Source: Rickettsiales bacterium
Lineage (GTDB): Bacteria; Pseudomonadota; Alphaproteobacteria; TMED109
Length of the DNA: 7,289 nt
Reading direction: 5' to 3'
Assembly: GCA_002720125.1 (NCBI GenBank)
Contig: PBGQ01000023.1
Coordinates: 20,213 to 27,501 of the forward strand
Below are positions 1-6,180 of this stretch, in pieces. Below the pieces are notes generated by a model that saw nothing but the letters and a program-made list of their open reading frames with translations, did no database searches and had not been told where the DNA came from. Numbering within the stretch: the first letter of the stretch is position 1; each line of letters opens with the position of its first letter. The position numbers and the translations under genes were made by a program.

Positions 1-8
1 GTCAAAAT

Positions 9-1217
9 ATGAAAGATGCTTATATATATGATGCAATTAGAACTCCTAGAGGAAAAGGTAAAAAAACTGGTTCTCTTCATCAAATTTCACCAGTCAAACT
101 TGCTTCTAAGACTCTAAGAGAATTAAAAATTAGAAATAACCTTGATACATCTTACTTAGATGACGTAATATTAGGTTGTGTCCATCCAGTAAATGAACAA
201 GGAGCTGATATTGCAAGAATCTCAGTGCTTGACGCAGATTACAGTCAAACAGTACCTGGAACGCAAATAGATAGGTTCTGTGCATCTGGCTTAGAAGCCT
301 GTAATATTGCTTCAGCACAAATTATGAGTGGACAATCTGAACTTGCTATAGGTGGTGGGGTTGAGTCCATGTCTAGAATTCCTATGGGAAGCTCAGGTGG
401 ATCTTGGATGGCTGATCCCGAAATAGCTTTTAAAACCTACTTTGTTCCACAAGGAATATCTGCAGACCTATTGGCTACTAAGTATAATTATTCTAGAGAC
501 GATGTTGATCTATTTGCTGTCAAATCACAAAAGAAAGCTTCTTATGCGTCAGAAAAAAATTACTTTGATAAAAGCATAATAAGCATTGATGACCAGAATG
601 GTGATTTAATGCTTAAACATGATGAATTAATTAGAAAAGAAACTACCATGCAATCATTGGCTTCTCTTGAACCATCTTTCAAAGAAATAGGAAGCAGTAT
701 TGGATTTGATGATATTGCAATTATGCGGTATCCAGAATGTAATAAAATTAATCATGTTCATCATGCTGGAAATTCTTCTGGTATCGTTGATGGAGCAGCC
801 GCTGTACTAATAGGAAATAAAGAAATAGGAGAAAAGTTAAATTTAATTCCTAGAGCCAAAATAAGAAGTTTTGCTTCTATAGGAACAGAACCTACAATTA
901 TGTTAACTGGTCCTGAGCATGTAACAAAGAAAGTATTAGAAAAAAATAAAATGGACGTAAAAGATATTGATTTATTTGAAGTTAATGAAGCTTTTGCAGC
1001 GGTAGTTCTGAGATATATGGATGTCTTTAACATAAGCGAGGACAAAGTTAATGTTAATGGAGGAGCTATTGCTATGGGACATCCACTAGGTGCTACTGGT
1101 GCTATATTATTAGGTACAGTATTAGATGAATTAGAAAGAAGAAATTTGTCCACTGCTTTGATTACGTTATGCGTTGGAGCAGGAATGGGAACTGCAACAA
1201 TAATAGAAAGAGTATAG
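9..1217 (+). CDS. Thiolase (acetyl-CoA C-acetyl/acyltransferase, FadA/FadI-like)
   Basis: Thiolase-superfamily enzyme of 402 aa. It catalyses CoA-dependent cleavage of 3-ketoacyl-CoA, the last step of fatty-acid beta-oxidation, or the reverse condensation, in the cytoplasm. All the catalytic blocks are visible. The nucleophilic Cys91 lies in DRFCASGLEA. The HAGNSSGIVDGAAA block is at about 252-265, NEAFA at 326-330, and GGAIAMGHPLGATGA carries His358. The C-terminal CVGAGMGTA block carries the acid/base Cys388. The N-terminal RTPRGKGKK stretch and the ISADLLATKY segment resemble the roughly 400-aa alphaproteobacterial acetyl-CoA acetyltransferases that usually precede a fadJ gene. Length is normal and the ORF is intact. 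The ATG at base 9 gives the expected N-terminus, but upstream sequence is cut off, so no ribosome-binding site can be judged. The next gene starts one base after the stop, so co-transcription is very likely. Chain-length specificity, and degradative versus biosynthetic use, cannot be read from the sequence. Confidence 0.95.
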   Translation: MKDAYIYDAIRTPRGKGKKTGSLHQISPVKLASKTLRELKIRNNLDTSYLDDVILGCVHPVNEQGADIARISVLDADYSQTVPGTQIDRFCASGLEACNIASAQIMSGQSELAIGGGVESMSRIPMGSSGGSWMADPEIAFKTYFVPQGISADLLATKYNYSRDDVDLFAVKSQKKASYASEKNYFDKSIISIDDQNGDLMLKHDELIRKETTMQSLASLEPSFKEIGSSIGFDDIAIMRYPECNKINHVHHAGNSSGIVDGAAAVLIGNKEIGEKLNLIPRAKIRSFASIGTEPTIMLTGPEHVTKKVLEKNKMDVKDIDLFEVNEAFAAVVLRYMDVFNISEDKVNVNGGAIAMGHPLGATGAILLGTVLDELERRNLSTALITLCVGAGMGTATIIERV

Positions 1218-1218
1218 A

Positions 1219-1959
1219 GTGACAACTGCTAAGTTTGATTTCTGTAAAAAAACCGCTTCAATAAAATTATCAGGAACAAATTATAAATGTAGTAGCTTAG
1301 AAAAACTCCTGAAATTATTATTAAAATGTAATAAAGAAAATCTCAGTGAAATAAAAATTATTGGAAATTTTGATACTAATTTAATAATAAAAGAGTTATT
1401 AGGAAAAAATAAAATATCTGAATTAAAGAAGATGCTTCTACTATTCCAAGAGATTACAAAAACAATAGAAGAAAGTAATACCCTATTTACTGCAATTTTA
1501 AATCACAAAGTGAGAGGGCCTGCACTTGAATTTGCTTTAGCCTGCAACTTTATAAAAGCTAATATAAAAACTATATTTAAATTTGAAGAATTAGATAATG
1601 GCTTTATGCCACTATTTGGGAGTCTACAGAGAATGATCCGGTTGATAGACTACAAGAAAGTATTAGAAATAATTTTGATCAAGAAATCAATAACGTTCTC
1701 GGAAGCAAAAGATATGAAATTGGTAAATTTTAAAAAAAATAATTCAGAACTAATCAAGAAAAAAAAAATTCATTGGGATAAAAATTTTACTGATACATTT
1801 ATATACTACAATACTAAGATACACTCTATGAAAAAAAGAAATCTTTCTGCCTATAGAGCAGTTTTATCAAGTATATTTGAAGGTTCTATATGTGACTATC
1901 AAGCAGCTCTCTCAATAGAGAAAAAATGGTGCACTTGGTTATTAAGTCAAAAATGTTAA
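1219..1959 (+). CDS. Truncated FadJ/FadB-like protein: degenerate enoyl-CoA hydratase (crotonase) domain only
   Basis: A 246-aa ORF with a GTG start one base after the thiolase stop. It aligns by eye along its whole length with the N-terminal hydratase region of FadJ-type multifunctional proteins. Matches include RGPALEFALAC (99-109, versus GGGxELALAC), FEELDNGFMPLFGSLQRM (122-139, versus PEVxxGxxPGxGGTQR), AKDMKLVN (163-170), IHWDKNF (184-190) and AVLSSIFEG...ALSIEKKW (214-237). The stop falls just where the 3-hydroxyacyl-CoA dehydrogenase part, normally some 400 or more residues, should begin. No trace of that part remains in the 21 bases before msrB. Glu104 and Glu124 match the two crotonase catalytic glutamates. 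However, the first oxyanion motif (usually FxGGAD) reads NFDTNLI at 50-56, and the second oxyanion Gly is replaced by Pro101. The domain is also shorter than usual and very lysine-rich. It may be a decaying remnant or a repurposed non-catalytic partner of the thiolase. The family assignment is fairly sure; activity is doubtful. Confidence 0.72.
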   Translation: MTTAKFDFCKKTASIKLSGTNYKCSSLEKLLKLLLKCNKENLSEIKIIGNFDTNLIIKELLGKNKISELKKMLLLFQEITKTIEESNTLFTAILNHKVRGPALEFALACNFIKANIKTIFKFEELDNGFMPLFGSLQRMIRLIDYKKVLEIILIKKSITFSEAKDMKLVNFKKNNSELIKKKKIHWDKNFTDTFIYYNTKIHSMKKRNLSAYRAVLSSIFEGSICDYQAALSIEKKWCTWLLSQKC

Positions 1960-1980
1960 ACATATAAATCTTTTAAACTA

Positions 1981-2340
1981 TTATTTATCTTTCTCAAATT
2001 TTAATGCTACTGAGTTTATACAATATCTAAGTCCGGTTGGTTTAGGTCCGTCATCAAATACGTGTCCTAGGTGAGATTCACATTTTGAACATTTAACTTC
2101 TATTCTTGCCATTCCATAACTTTTATCCTCAATCTCTTTAATTGCGAATTTAGATATAACGTCATAAAATGAAGGCCATCCAGTTCCTGAGTCAAATTTA
2201 ACACTTGATGAAAAAAGTCCTGCATTGCAGTTTACGCAATTATAAATACCTTTTTCTTTATTTTTATTATAAATTCCAGAAAAAGGAGCTTCAGTTGCTC
2301 CTTCCCTTGTAACCAAATATTTAAGATCTTTTTTTTCCAT
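1981..2340 (-). CDS. msrB: Peptide-methionine (R)-S-oxide reductase MsrB
   Basis: This 119-aa protein is a standalone MsrB domain that reduces the R epimer of methionine sulfoxide in oxidised proteins, acting in cytoplasmic oxidative-damage repair. Two zinc-binding CxxC pairs are present, Cys35/Cys38 and Cys84/Cys87. So are [10 protein letters not shown] (49-58), the [20 protein letters not shown] block (90-109) with His90 and His93, and the catalytic Cys107 in RYCIN. The position where many MsrB proteins carry a resolving cysteine (GCGWPSF) is Thr53, so recycling probably uses direct reduction or another thiol. There is no signal peptide and length is normal for a single-domain MsrB. The ATG at 2340 gives the usual short N-terminus. 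No strong Shine-Dalgarno is seen before it. The gene is convergent with the FadJ-like gene (21-nt gap) and divergent from the MaoC gene (43-nt gap), so it is probably transcribed alone. Confidence 0.97.
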   Translation of the reverse strand: MEKKDLKYLVTREGATEAPFSGIYNKNKEKGIYNCVNCNAGLFSSSVKFDSGTGWPSFYDVISKFAIKEIEDKSYGMARIEVKCSKCESHLGHVFDDGPKPTGLRYCINSVALKFEKDK

Positions 2341-2348
2341 GACTTAAA

Positions 2349-2383
2349 TTAACATTTTTAAAAAACAATGATAGTATAAAATC
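2349..2383 (+). promoter_or_regulatory. Possible leaderless promoter for the MaoC-type gene
   Basis: In the 43-bp gap between the divergent msrB and MaoC genes, TTAACA (2349-2354) is followed after 17 bp by TAGTAT (2372-2377). This is a -35/-10-like pair whose predicted start site would fall on the ATG at 2384. An overlapping alternative -10 is TATAAA (2375-2380). No Shine-Dalgarno is visible before the ATG, which fits a leaderless transcript. On the other strand TATACT (2378-2373) could serve as a -10 for msrB, but it has no good -35. In such AT-rich DNA these matches are weak evidence. Confidence 0.3.
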
Positions 2384-2851
2384 ATGGAAAAGAAAATAAT
2401 AGATAATTTACTACAGTTTAAAAGCTTAAAGGGTACTCACCTTGGATACAGCAATTGGACTAAAGTTGATCAAGAAAAAATAAATAATTTTGCTTCAGCC
2501 ACTAAAGATTTCCAGTGGATACATACAGATATAAATAAAGTAAAGATTGACAGTCCTTATAAAACGACAATAGCTCATGGATATTATACTCTCTCCTTGC
2601 TTCCAATTTTTTTTAGCGAAGTATGGGAATGTAAAAAAATAGGATTAATCTTAAACTATGGTAGTGAAAAAATCAGATTCATATCACCTGTATTATGCAA
2701 TAGTGAAATCAGAGCCAGTATTTCTTTACTGGATGCTTATGACTACAAAAAAGGCTTAATGCTTAAAAGTAAAGTAGATATAGAAATAAAAGACTCTGAA
2801 AAATTAGCTATGTCAGCCGTAACATTAAGTTTAATGTTTGATAATAAATAA
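2384..2851 (+). CDS. MaoC/NodN-family (R)-specific enoyl-CoA hydratase-like protein
   Basis: A 155-aa single hot-dog-fold protein of the MaoC/hydratase-2 family. Members hydrate trans-2-enoyl-CoA to (R)-3-hydroxyacyl-CoA or act on related acyl-CoA thioesters. The hydratase-2 segment is clear: FASATKDFQWIHTDINKVKI (36-55) holds the Asp42/His47 catalytic pair in the D-x(4)-H spacing. It is followed by SPYKTTIAHGYYTLSLLP (57-74), containing the conserved AHGY turn. NYGSEKIRFISPV (91-103) is the usual C-terminal strand motif. Length is typical of the NodN-like subfamily (about 150 aa). No membrane segment or signal peptide is seen. It appears to be monocistronic, with the divergent msrB on its left and the convergent HAD gene on its right. 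A thiolase and a FadJ-like remnant lie nearby but in a separate transcription unit, so a shared acyl-CoA role is only a guess. The natural substrate is unknown. Confidence 0.88.
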   Translation: MEKKIIDNLLQFKSLKGTHLGYSNWTKVDQEKINNFASATKDFQWIHTDINKVKIDSPYKTTIAHGYYTLSLLPIFFSEVWECKKIGLILNYGSEKIRFISPVLCNSEIRASISLLDAYDYKKGLMLKSKVDIEIKDSEKLAMSAVTLSLMFDNK

Positions 2852-2915
2852 CTTGATCGCCTTTTATGTTAAATGTTTTTTCTTGCTCGTAAAAATGATA
2901 TACGCTTGCAAAATC

Positions 2916-3608
2916 CTATTTTAATTTTTTTTCAATTTCGTTCAATGAGTTTATAGTTATATCTGCCTTAAAATTGACTTTAGCAATTTTTTTTGAATAT
3001 TTTCCATACTCTTCTTTTCTAGAAATATAAATTGTTCTAAATCCACATGATGAAGCTGCCATAAGATCGCTTTTATGGGAAGCTACAAGAGCACATTCTG
3101 ATGGTTTTAAATTAAGATACTTTGCAGCACCAAAATAGACTATTTTATCAGGTTTATATTTTTTAAAATGCTCTGCAGAAAACAAAATATCTATTTTAAA
3201 ATTATTTTTTTTTATTAATTTTTTTTGCAAGGCTAAATGTCCATTTGATAAAGTGGCAGTTATAAAAGATTTATTTAAATTTTCAATAGCTCTACAACTA
3301 TCATTCCATGCCTTAAGACTGTGCCAACATTTAATTAATTTATCCTTCTCAATTCTTTTTATAAAAGAAATTTTCATTGCTTTTAATACCTCCTCCAAAG
3401 TTTCCATATGAATTTCATCAAGATTTTTCCATTTATTTTTATTTATTTTCAATAAACTTGGTTGATACTTAAGTCTCCAGTTTATGGCAAGTTTATCCCA
3501 GTCAATTTTATATTCTGAATTCTTTAATATTTTTATTCCTAATTCAACGATTGAAGTTCTCCAATCTACCAGGGTTCCAAATACATCAAAAAATATAGCC
3601 TTTATCAT
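2916..3608 (-). CDS. HAD-superfamily hydrolase, haloacid dehalogenase type II-like
   Basis: A 230-aa HAD hydrolase close to the (S)-2-haloacid dehalogenase (type II) family. Motif I is FFDVFGTLVDW, with nucleophile Asp8. Motif II is TLSNGH (119-124), with Ser121 and Asn122. Motif III is the Lys152 region YKPDKIVY, with Tyr158. Motif IV is VASHKSDLMAASSCGF (175-190), with Asp181. Arg45 in NWRLKY matches the substrate-binding Arg of L-2-haloacid dehalogenases. In motif IV the Ser and Asn used by characterised dehalogenases (S-x-N-x-x-D) appear as Ala176 and His178, so dehalogenation is not assured. A phosphatase or other small-molecule hydrolase is possible. The start is placed at the ATG at 3608 because the family begins three or four residues before FFD. 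A further 41 in-frame codons upstream are hydrophobic and non-homologous and run into fabI. No Shine-Dalgarno is seen. The gene is divergent from fabI and convergent with the MaoC gene. Confidence 0.88.
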   Translation of the reverse strand: MIKAIFFDVFGTLVDWRTSIVELGIKILKNSEYKIDWDKLAINWRLKYQPSLLKINKNKWKNLDEIHMETLEEVLKAMKISFIKRIEKDKLIKCWHSLKAWNDSCRAIENLNKSFITATLSNGHLALQKKLIKKNNFKIDILFSAEHFKKYKPDKIVYFGAAKYLNLKPSECALVASHKSDLMAASSCGFRTIYISRKEEYGKYSKKIAKVNFKADITINSLNEIEKKLK

Positions 3609-3624
3609 TTTTTTTATAAATATA

Positions 3625-3655
3625 TTGTAAAAAAAAATTAAGTTTTTAATATAGT
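3625..3655 (+). promoter_or_regulatory. Possible promoter of the fabI-aroC operon
   Basis: The 70-bp divergent gap between the HAD gene and fabI is almost pure A/T. TTGTAA (3625-3630) and TATAGT (3650-3655), 19 bp apart, are the best -35/-10-like pair reading toward fabI. They would give a leader of roughly 15 to 20 nt. The spacing is long and chance matches are likely in such DNA. The gap must contain the operon promoter unless transcription enters from elsewhere. Confidence 0.25.
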
Positions 3656-3678
3656 TATAACAAAAATTTGAAAAACAG

Positions 3679-4485
3679 TTGAAAAATAATTTATTATCAG
3701 AAAAGAAAGGTTTAGTTGTTGGTATAGCCAATGAAAGATCATTGGCTTGGGGAATTGCAGAGTCAGTGTATAATGCAGGAGGTAAACTAGTCCTAACTTA
3801 TCAAAATGAAGCTCTTAAAAAAAGAATAGATCCTTTATCAGACAAAGTAAACTCTAGTAACGTTTACCTTTTAGATCTGCAAGATTACGAGTCTATCCCA
3901 ATATTTTTTAAGAAAGTTGAAAAGGAATTTGGTAAATTAGACTTTATTGTACATGCGGTAGCCTTTTCTGATAAGGAAGAACTAAAGGGAGATTATGTTG
4001 ATACAACAAAAGAAAACTTTCTCAAGACATTAGAGGTTTCATGCTATTCCTTTACCTCTTTAATTAAATATGCTCTGCCAATTTTAAATAAAGACGCGAG
4101 TTTGCTTACACTTTCTTACTATGGCGCTGAAAAGGTTATTCCACATTATAATGTTATGGGTGTGGCTAAATCTGCCCTTGAAACTAGTGTGAAATATTTA
4201 GCTGTTGACCTGGGGAAAAAAAATATGAGAGTTAATGGAATATCAGCTGGACCTGTCAGAACATTAGCTGCGTCTGGAATTTCTGATTTCAGGTATATTT
4301 TAAAATGGAATGAATATAATTCTCCTTTAGAAAGAAATATTACTTTAAAGGATGTTGGTGGTGCAGCAGTCTATTTATTGTCAGATCTTGGAAGTGGAAC
4401 TACTGGAGAAATTCTTCATGTTGATGCAGGATATAATGTGATTGGAATGAAAAATGTTAATGCTCCAGACATTAGTAAGGTATAA
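3679..4485 (+). CDS. fabI: Enoyl-[acyl-carrier-protein] reductase (NADH) FabI
   Basis: FabI catalyses the NAD(P)H-dependent reduction of trans-2-enoyl-ACP, the last step of each round of type II fatty-acid elongation, in the cytoplasm. The 268-aa SDR-fold protein shows the nucleotide-binding GIANERSLAWGIA (15-27). It also has VHAVAFSDKEELKGDYVDTT (91-110) and the catalytic LSYYGAEKVIPHYNVMGVAK (145-164) with Tyr147, Tyr157 and Lys164. ISAGPVRTLAASGI (188-201) and GGAAVYLLSD (227-236) follow. These are FabI features rather than FabL or FabV. Ala95 stands where E. coli FabI has Gly93, as is common in many FabI proteins. The start is a TTG at 3679. An in-frame stop lies at 3658-3660, and no ATG or GTG occurs between that stop and the conserved KKGLVVGIAN stretch, so TTG is the only conventional start giving a full N-terminus. 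No good Shine-Dalgarno precedes it. The stop codon overlaps the aroC ATG by one base (TAATG), so the two are translationally coupled. It is the first gene of the fabI-aroC-AhpD-like operon. Confidence 0.97.
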   Translation: MKNNLLSEKKGLVVGIANERSLAWGIAESVYNAGGKLVLTYQNEALKKRIDPLSDKVNSSNVYLLDLQDYESIPIFFKKVEKEFGKLDFIVHAVAFSDKEELKGDYVDTTKENFLKTLEVSCYSFTSLIKYALPILNKDASLLTLSYYGAEKVIPHYNVMGVAKSALETSVKYLAVDLGKKNMRVNGISAGPVRTLAASGISDFRYILKWNEYNSPLERNITLKDVGGAAVYLLSDLGSGTTGEILHVDAGYNVIGMKNVNAPDISKV

Positions 4486-5582
4486 TGTCAGATAATAGTA
4501 TAGGAAAAATTCTTAAGCTTACTACTTGGGGAGAAAGTCATGGTAACGAAATAGGCGGTGTTCTTGATGGAGTCCCCTCAAATTTGAGAATAGATAAAAA
4601 ATTTATACAAAGTTATCTTGATAAAAGGGCTCCTGGCAGTTCTAAATTTGTAACACAAAGGAAAGAAAAGGACAAAATAGAAATAGTTTCAGGAGTTTTC
4701 AAAGGTTTTTCAACTGGTATGCCCATAGGAATGATTATAAAAAATGGGGACCATAAATCTAAAGATTATGAAACTATAAGAAAAAAGTTCAGGCCAGCTC
4801 ATGCAGATTACACATATTATAAAAAATATGGTATTCGAGATTATAGAGGCGGTGGAAGGTCTAGTGCAAGAGAAACTGCTATGAGAGTTGCTGCAGGTTC
4901 CATTGCGAGAATTATATTAGGAAAAAAAATTGAAATCATAGGAGCTGTAATACAACTTGGAAAAAAGAAAATAAAAAGTCATAAATGGAATAAAAAATTT
5001 ATTTCTAAAAATGACTTTTTCTGTCCTGATCCAAAAGTTCTTCCAGATTGGGAAAAATATCTTTTAAATATTAGAAGGTCGGGGTCTTCTTGTGGTGCAC
5101 TAATTGAAATTCGTGTAAAAGGAATGCCTGTTGGACTAGGTGCACCTGTTTATGGTAAATTAGATGCTGAACTTGCTGCTGCTTTAATGAGTATAAATGC
5201 TGTAAAAGGTATTGAAATTGGTGCCGGCTTTCAAGTAGTAAGTATGTCTGGAGAAGAAAATTCTGATGAAATGCAAATTAATAAAAAAGGAAATGTATCT
5301 TTTTTATCTAATAATGCCGGTGGCATCCTAGGCGGAATTTCATCCGGACAAGAATTAATATGCAGAGTGGCAGTAAAACCGACTTCATCTGTTTTAAATA
5401 TACAAAAGACAGTAACTACAAGTAATAAGAATACAACTATTAGCACAAAAGGTAGACATGATCCTTGTGTAGGAATTAGATGTGTACCTGTAGCTGAGTC
5501 AATGGTTGCTCTTGTACTAGCGGATCACTTACTCAGGGATAAGGTTCAAATGGGAAATTATTCAAGACTAGAAGAGAGCTGA
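4485..5582 (+). CDS. aroC: Chorismate synthase AroC
   Basis: AroC converts 5-enolpyruvylshikimate-3-phosphate to chorismate with reduced FMN as cofactor. This is the last shikimate-pathway step, feeding aromatic amino acids, folate and quinones. The 365-aa protein has all the family signatures. WGESHG (15-20) carries His19 and KRAPGSSKFVTQRKEKD lies at 47-63. FRPAHADYTYYKKYGIRDYR (102-121) carries His106, and GGGRSSARETAMRVAAG (122-138) follows. NAGGILGGISSGQ (277-289), KPTSSVLNIQKTV (298-310) and RHDPCVGIRCVPVAESM (324-340) complete the set. His19 and His106 match the two invariant catalytic histidines of the family. Length is normal for the bacterial enzyme, and no flavin-reductase domain is fused. 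The ATG overlaps the fabI stop, with AAGG a few bases upstream as a weak Shine-Dalgarno. The next gene begins immediately after its TGA. fabI next to aroC is a recurring arrangement in alphaproteobacteria. Confidence 0.98.
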   Translation: MSDNSIGKILKLTTWGESHGNEIGGVLDGVPSNLRIDKKFIQSYLDKRAPGSSKFVTQRKEKDKIEIVSGVFKGFSTGMPIGMIIKNGDHKSKDYETIRKKFRPAHADYTYYKKYGIRDYRGGGRSSARETAMRVAAGSIARIILGKKIEIIGAVIQLGKKKIKSHKWNKKFISKNDFFCPDPKVLPDWEKYLLNIRRSGSSCGALIEIRVKGMPVGLGAPVYGKLDAELAAALMSINAVKGIEIGAGFQVVSMSGEENSDEMQINKKGNVSFLSNNAGGILGGISSGQELICRVAVKPTSSVLNIQKTVTTSNKNTTISTKGRHDPCVGIRCVPVAESMVALVLADHLLRDKVQMGNYSRLEES

Positions 5583-6152
5583 ATGAAAAAAAAATATAAT
5601 CTATGGTCATTGAATATACCGATAAATTTTAAAAAGCTAGATAAAGAAATAATTAATTATTTGAATGTTTGTGAAAAAAATTTAGGTTTGATACCCAATA
5701 TACTTCTAACAAACTCAACAGACAAAAAAAGATTTGAAACATTTAATATCTTTTACAATAGATTAATGCAGGATAAAAACTTCTTAAATAAAATAGAAAA
5801 AGAAATGATAGCAGTTGTTGTATCTTCTATAAACAGATGTTTATATTGTTGTGTTTCTCACAGCTATAATCTAGGAAAATTATTAAAGGATCCTATTCTA
5901 TCTAAAAAAATTTTAATTAACTATAAAACTGCTAACTTAACCTCAAAACACCAAGCCATGTTAGATTTTTCAAGCAAATTAACAAGAAACAGTTACTTAA
6001 TTGACGACAATGATAGGAATTTATTAAGAAGAAAAAAATATTCGGAAAAACATATATTAGAAATAATTGAAATAACCTCTTTTTTTAATATGACAAACAG
6101 AATTGCATCAGGAACAAACATGGTCCCTAATAAAGAATATTTCTCGTTTTAA
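5583..6152 (+). CDS. AhpD-like/carboxymuconolactone decarboxylase-family peroxidase-related protein
   Basis: A 189-aa all-alpha protein of the AhpD-like superfamily, closest by eye to the group annotated as uncharacterised peroxidase-related enzymes. The AhpD-type active site is intact. Glu74 in KIEKEMIAVVVSSINRC is followed at the right spacing by Cys86-x-x-Cys89 and His93 in NRCLYCCVSH, the Glu/Cys/Cys/His proton-relay arrangement known from AhpD. The N-terminal LGLIPNILLTNS (34-45), the middle NYKTANLTSKHQAMLDFSSK (113-132) and the C-terminal FFNMTNRIASGTNMVPN (167-183) are hallmarks of this subgroup. Activity is probably thiol-dependent peroxide reduction, but substrate and redox partner are unknown. 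The ATG abuts the aroC TGA with no intervening base, and AGAAGAGAG just upstream inside aroC is a plausible Shine-Dalgarno. It is therefore the last gene of the fabI-aroC operon, convergent with tlyA across 28 bases. Confidence 0.88.
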   Translation: MKKKYNLWSLNIPINFKKLDKEIINYLNVCEKNLGLIPNILLTNSTDKKRFETFNIFYNRLMQDKNFLNKIEKEMIAVVVSSINRCLYCCVSHSYNLGKLLKDPILSKKILINYKTANLTSKHQAMLDFSSKLTRNSYLIDDNDRNLLRRKKYSEKHILEIIEITSFFNMTNRIASGTNMVPNKEYFSF

Positions 6153-6180
6153 TACTTTATCATATTAACCTAAAATTTAT

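Noticed and set aside
761..1225. 154-aa antisense ORF inside the thiolase gene
   Set aside because: It lies opposite highly conserved thiolase sequence, has low-complexity composition and shows no recognisable domain. The same applies to the shorter antisense ORF at 130-318.
1957..1984. Possible frameshift that would restore the missing FadJ dehydrogenase domain
   Set aside because: Only 21 bases separate the stop from msrB on the other strand, and no Rossmann-fold GxGxxG-type sequence occurs in any frame nearby. The domain is absent, not shifted.
2852..2915. Candidate terminator or small RNA between the convergent MaoC and HAD genes
   Set aside because: The only inverted repeat noticed is a 4-bp CGTA/TACG pair with a 9-base loop, and there is no GC-rich stem followed by a U tract. 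This is too weak to call.
3180..3240. Runs of T/A (for example near 3206-3230) as a possible repeat or phase-variation tract
   Set aside because: They encode Lys-, Asn- and Ile-rich loop residues of the HAD protein and are expected in an AT-rich genome. No tandem unit is present.
3609..3731. Upstream in-frame extension of the HAD gene by 41 residues to an ATG at 3731
   Set aside because: The extension is rich in Phe, Asn and Tyr, has no family counterpart and overlaps the conserved start of fabI. The family motif FFDVFGT sits just after the ATG at 3608.
5231..5446. 71-aa antisense ORF inside aroC
   Set aside because: It is opposite conserved chorismate synthase motifs and has no start signal or domain, so it is a shadow frame.
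6153..6180. Terminator between the AhpD-like gene and tlyA
   Set aside because: The 28-base A/T gap has no stem-loop that I can see.
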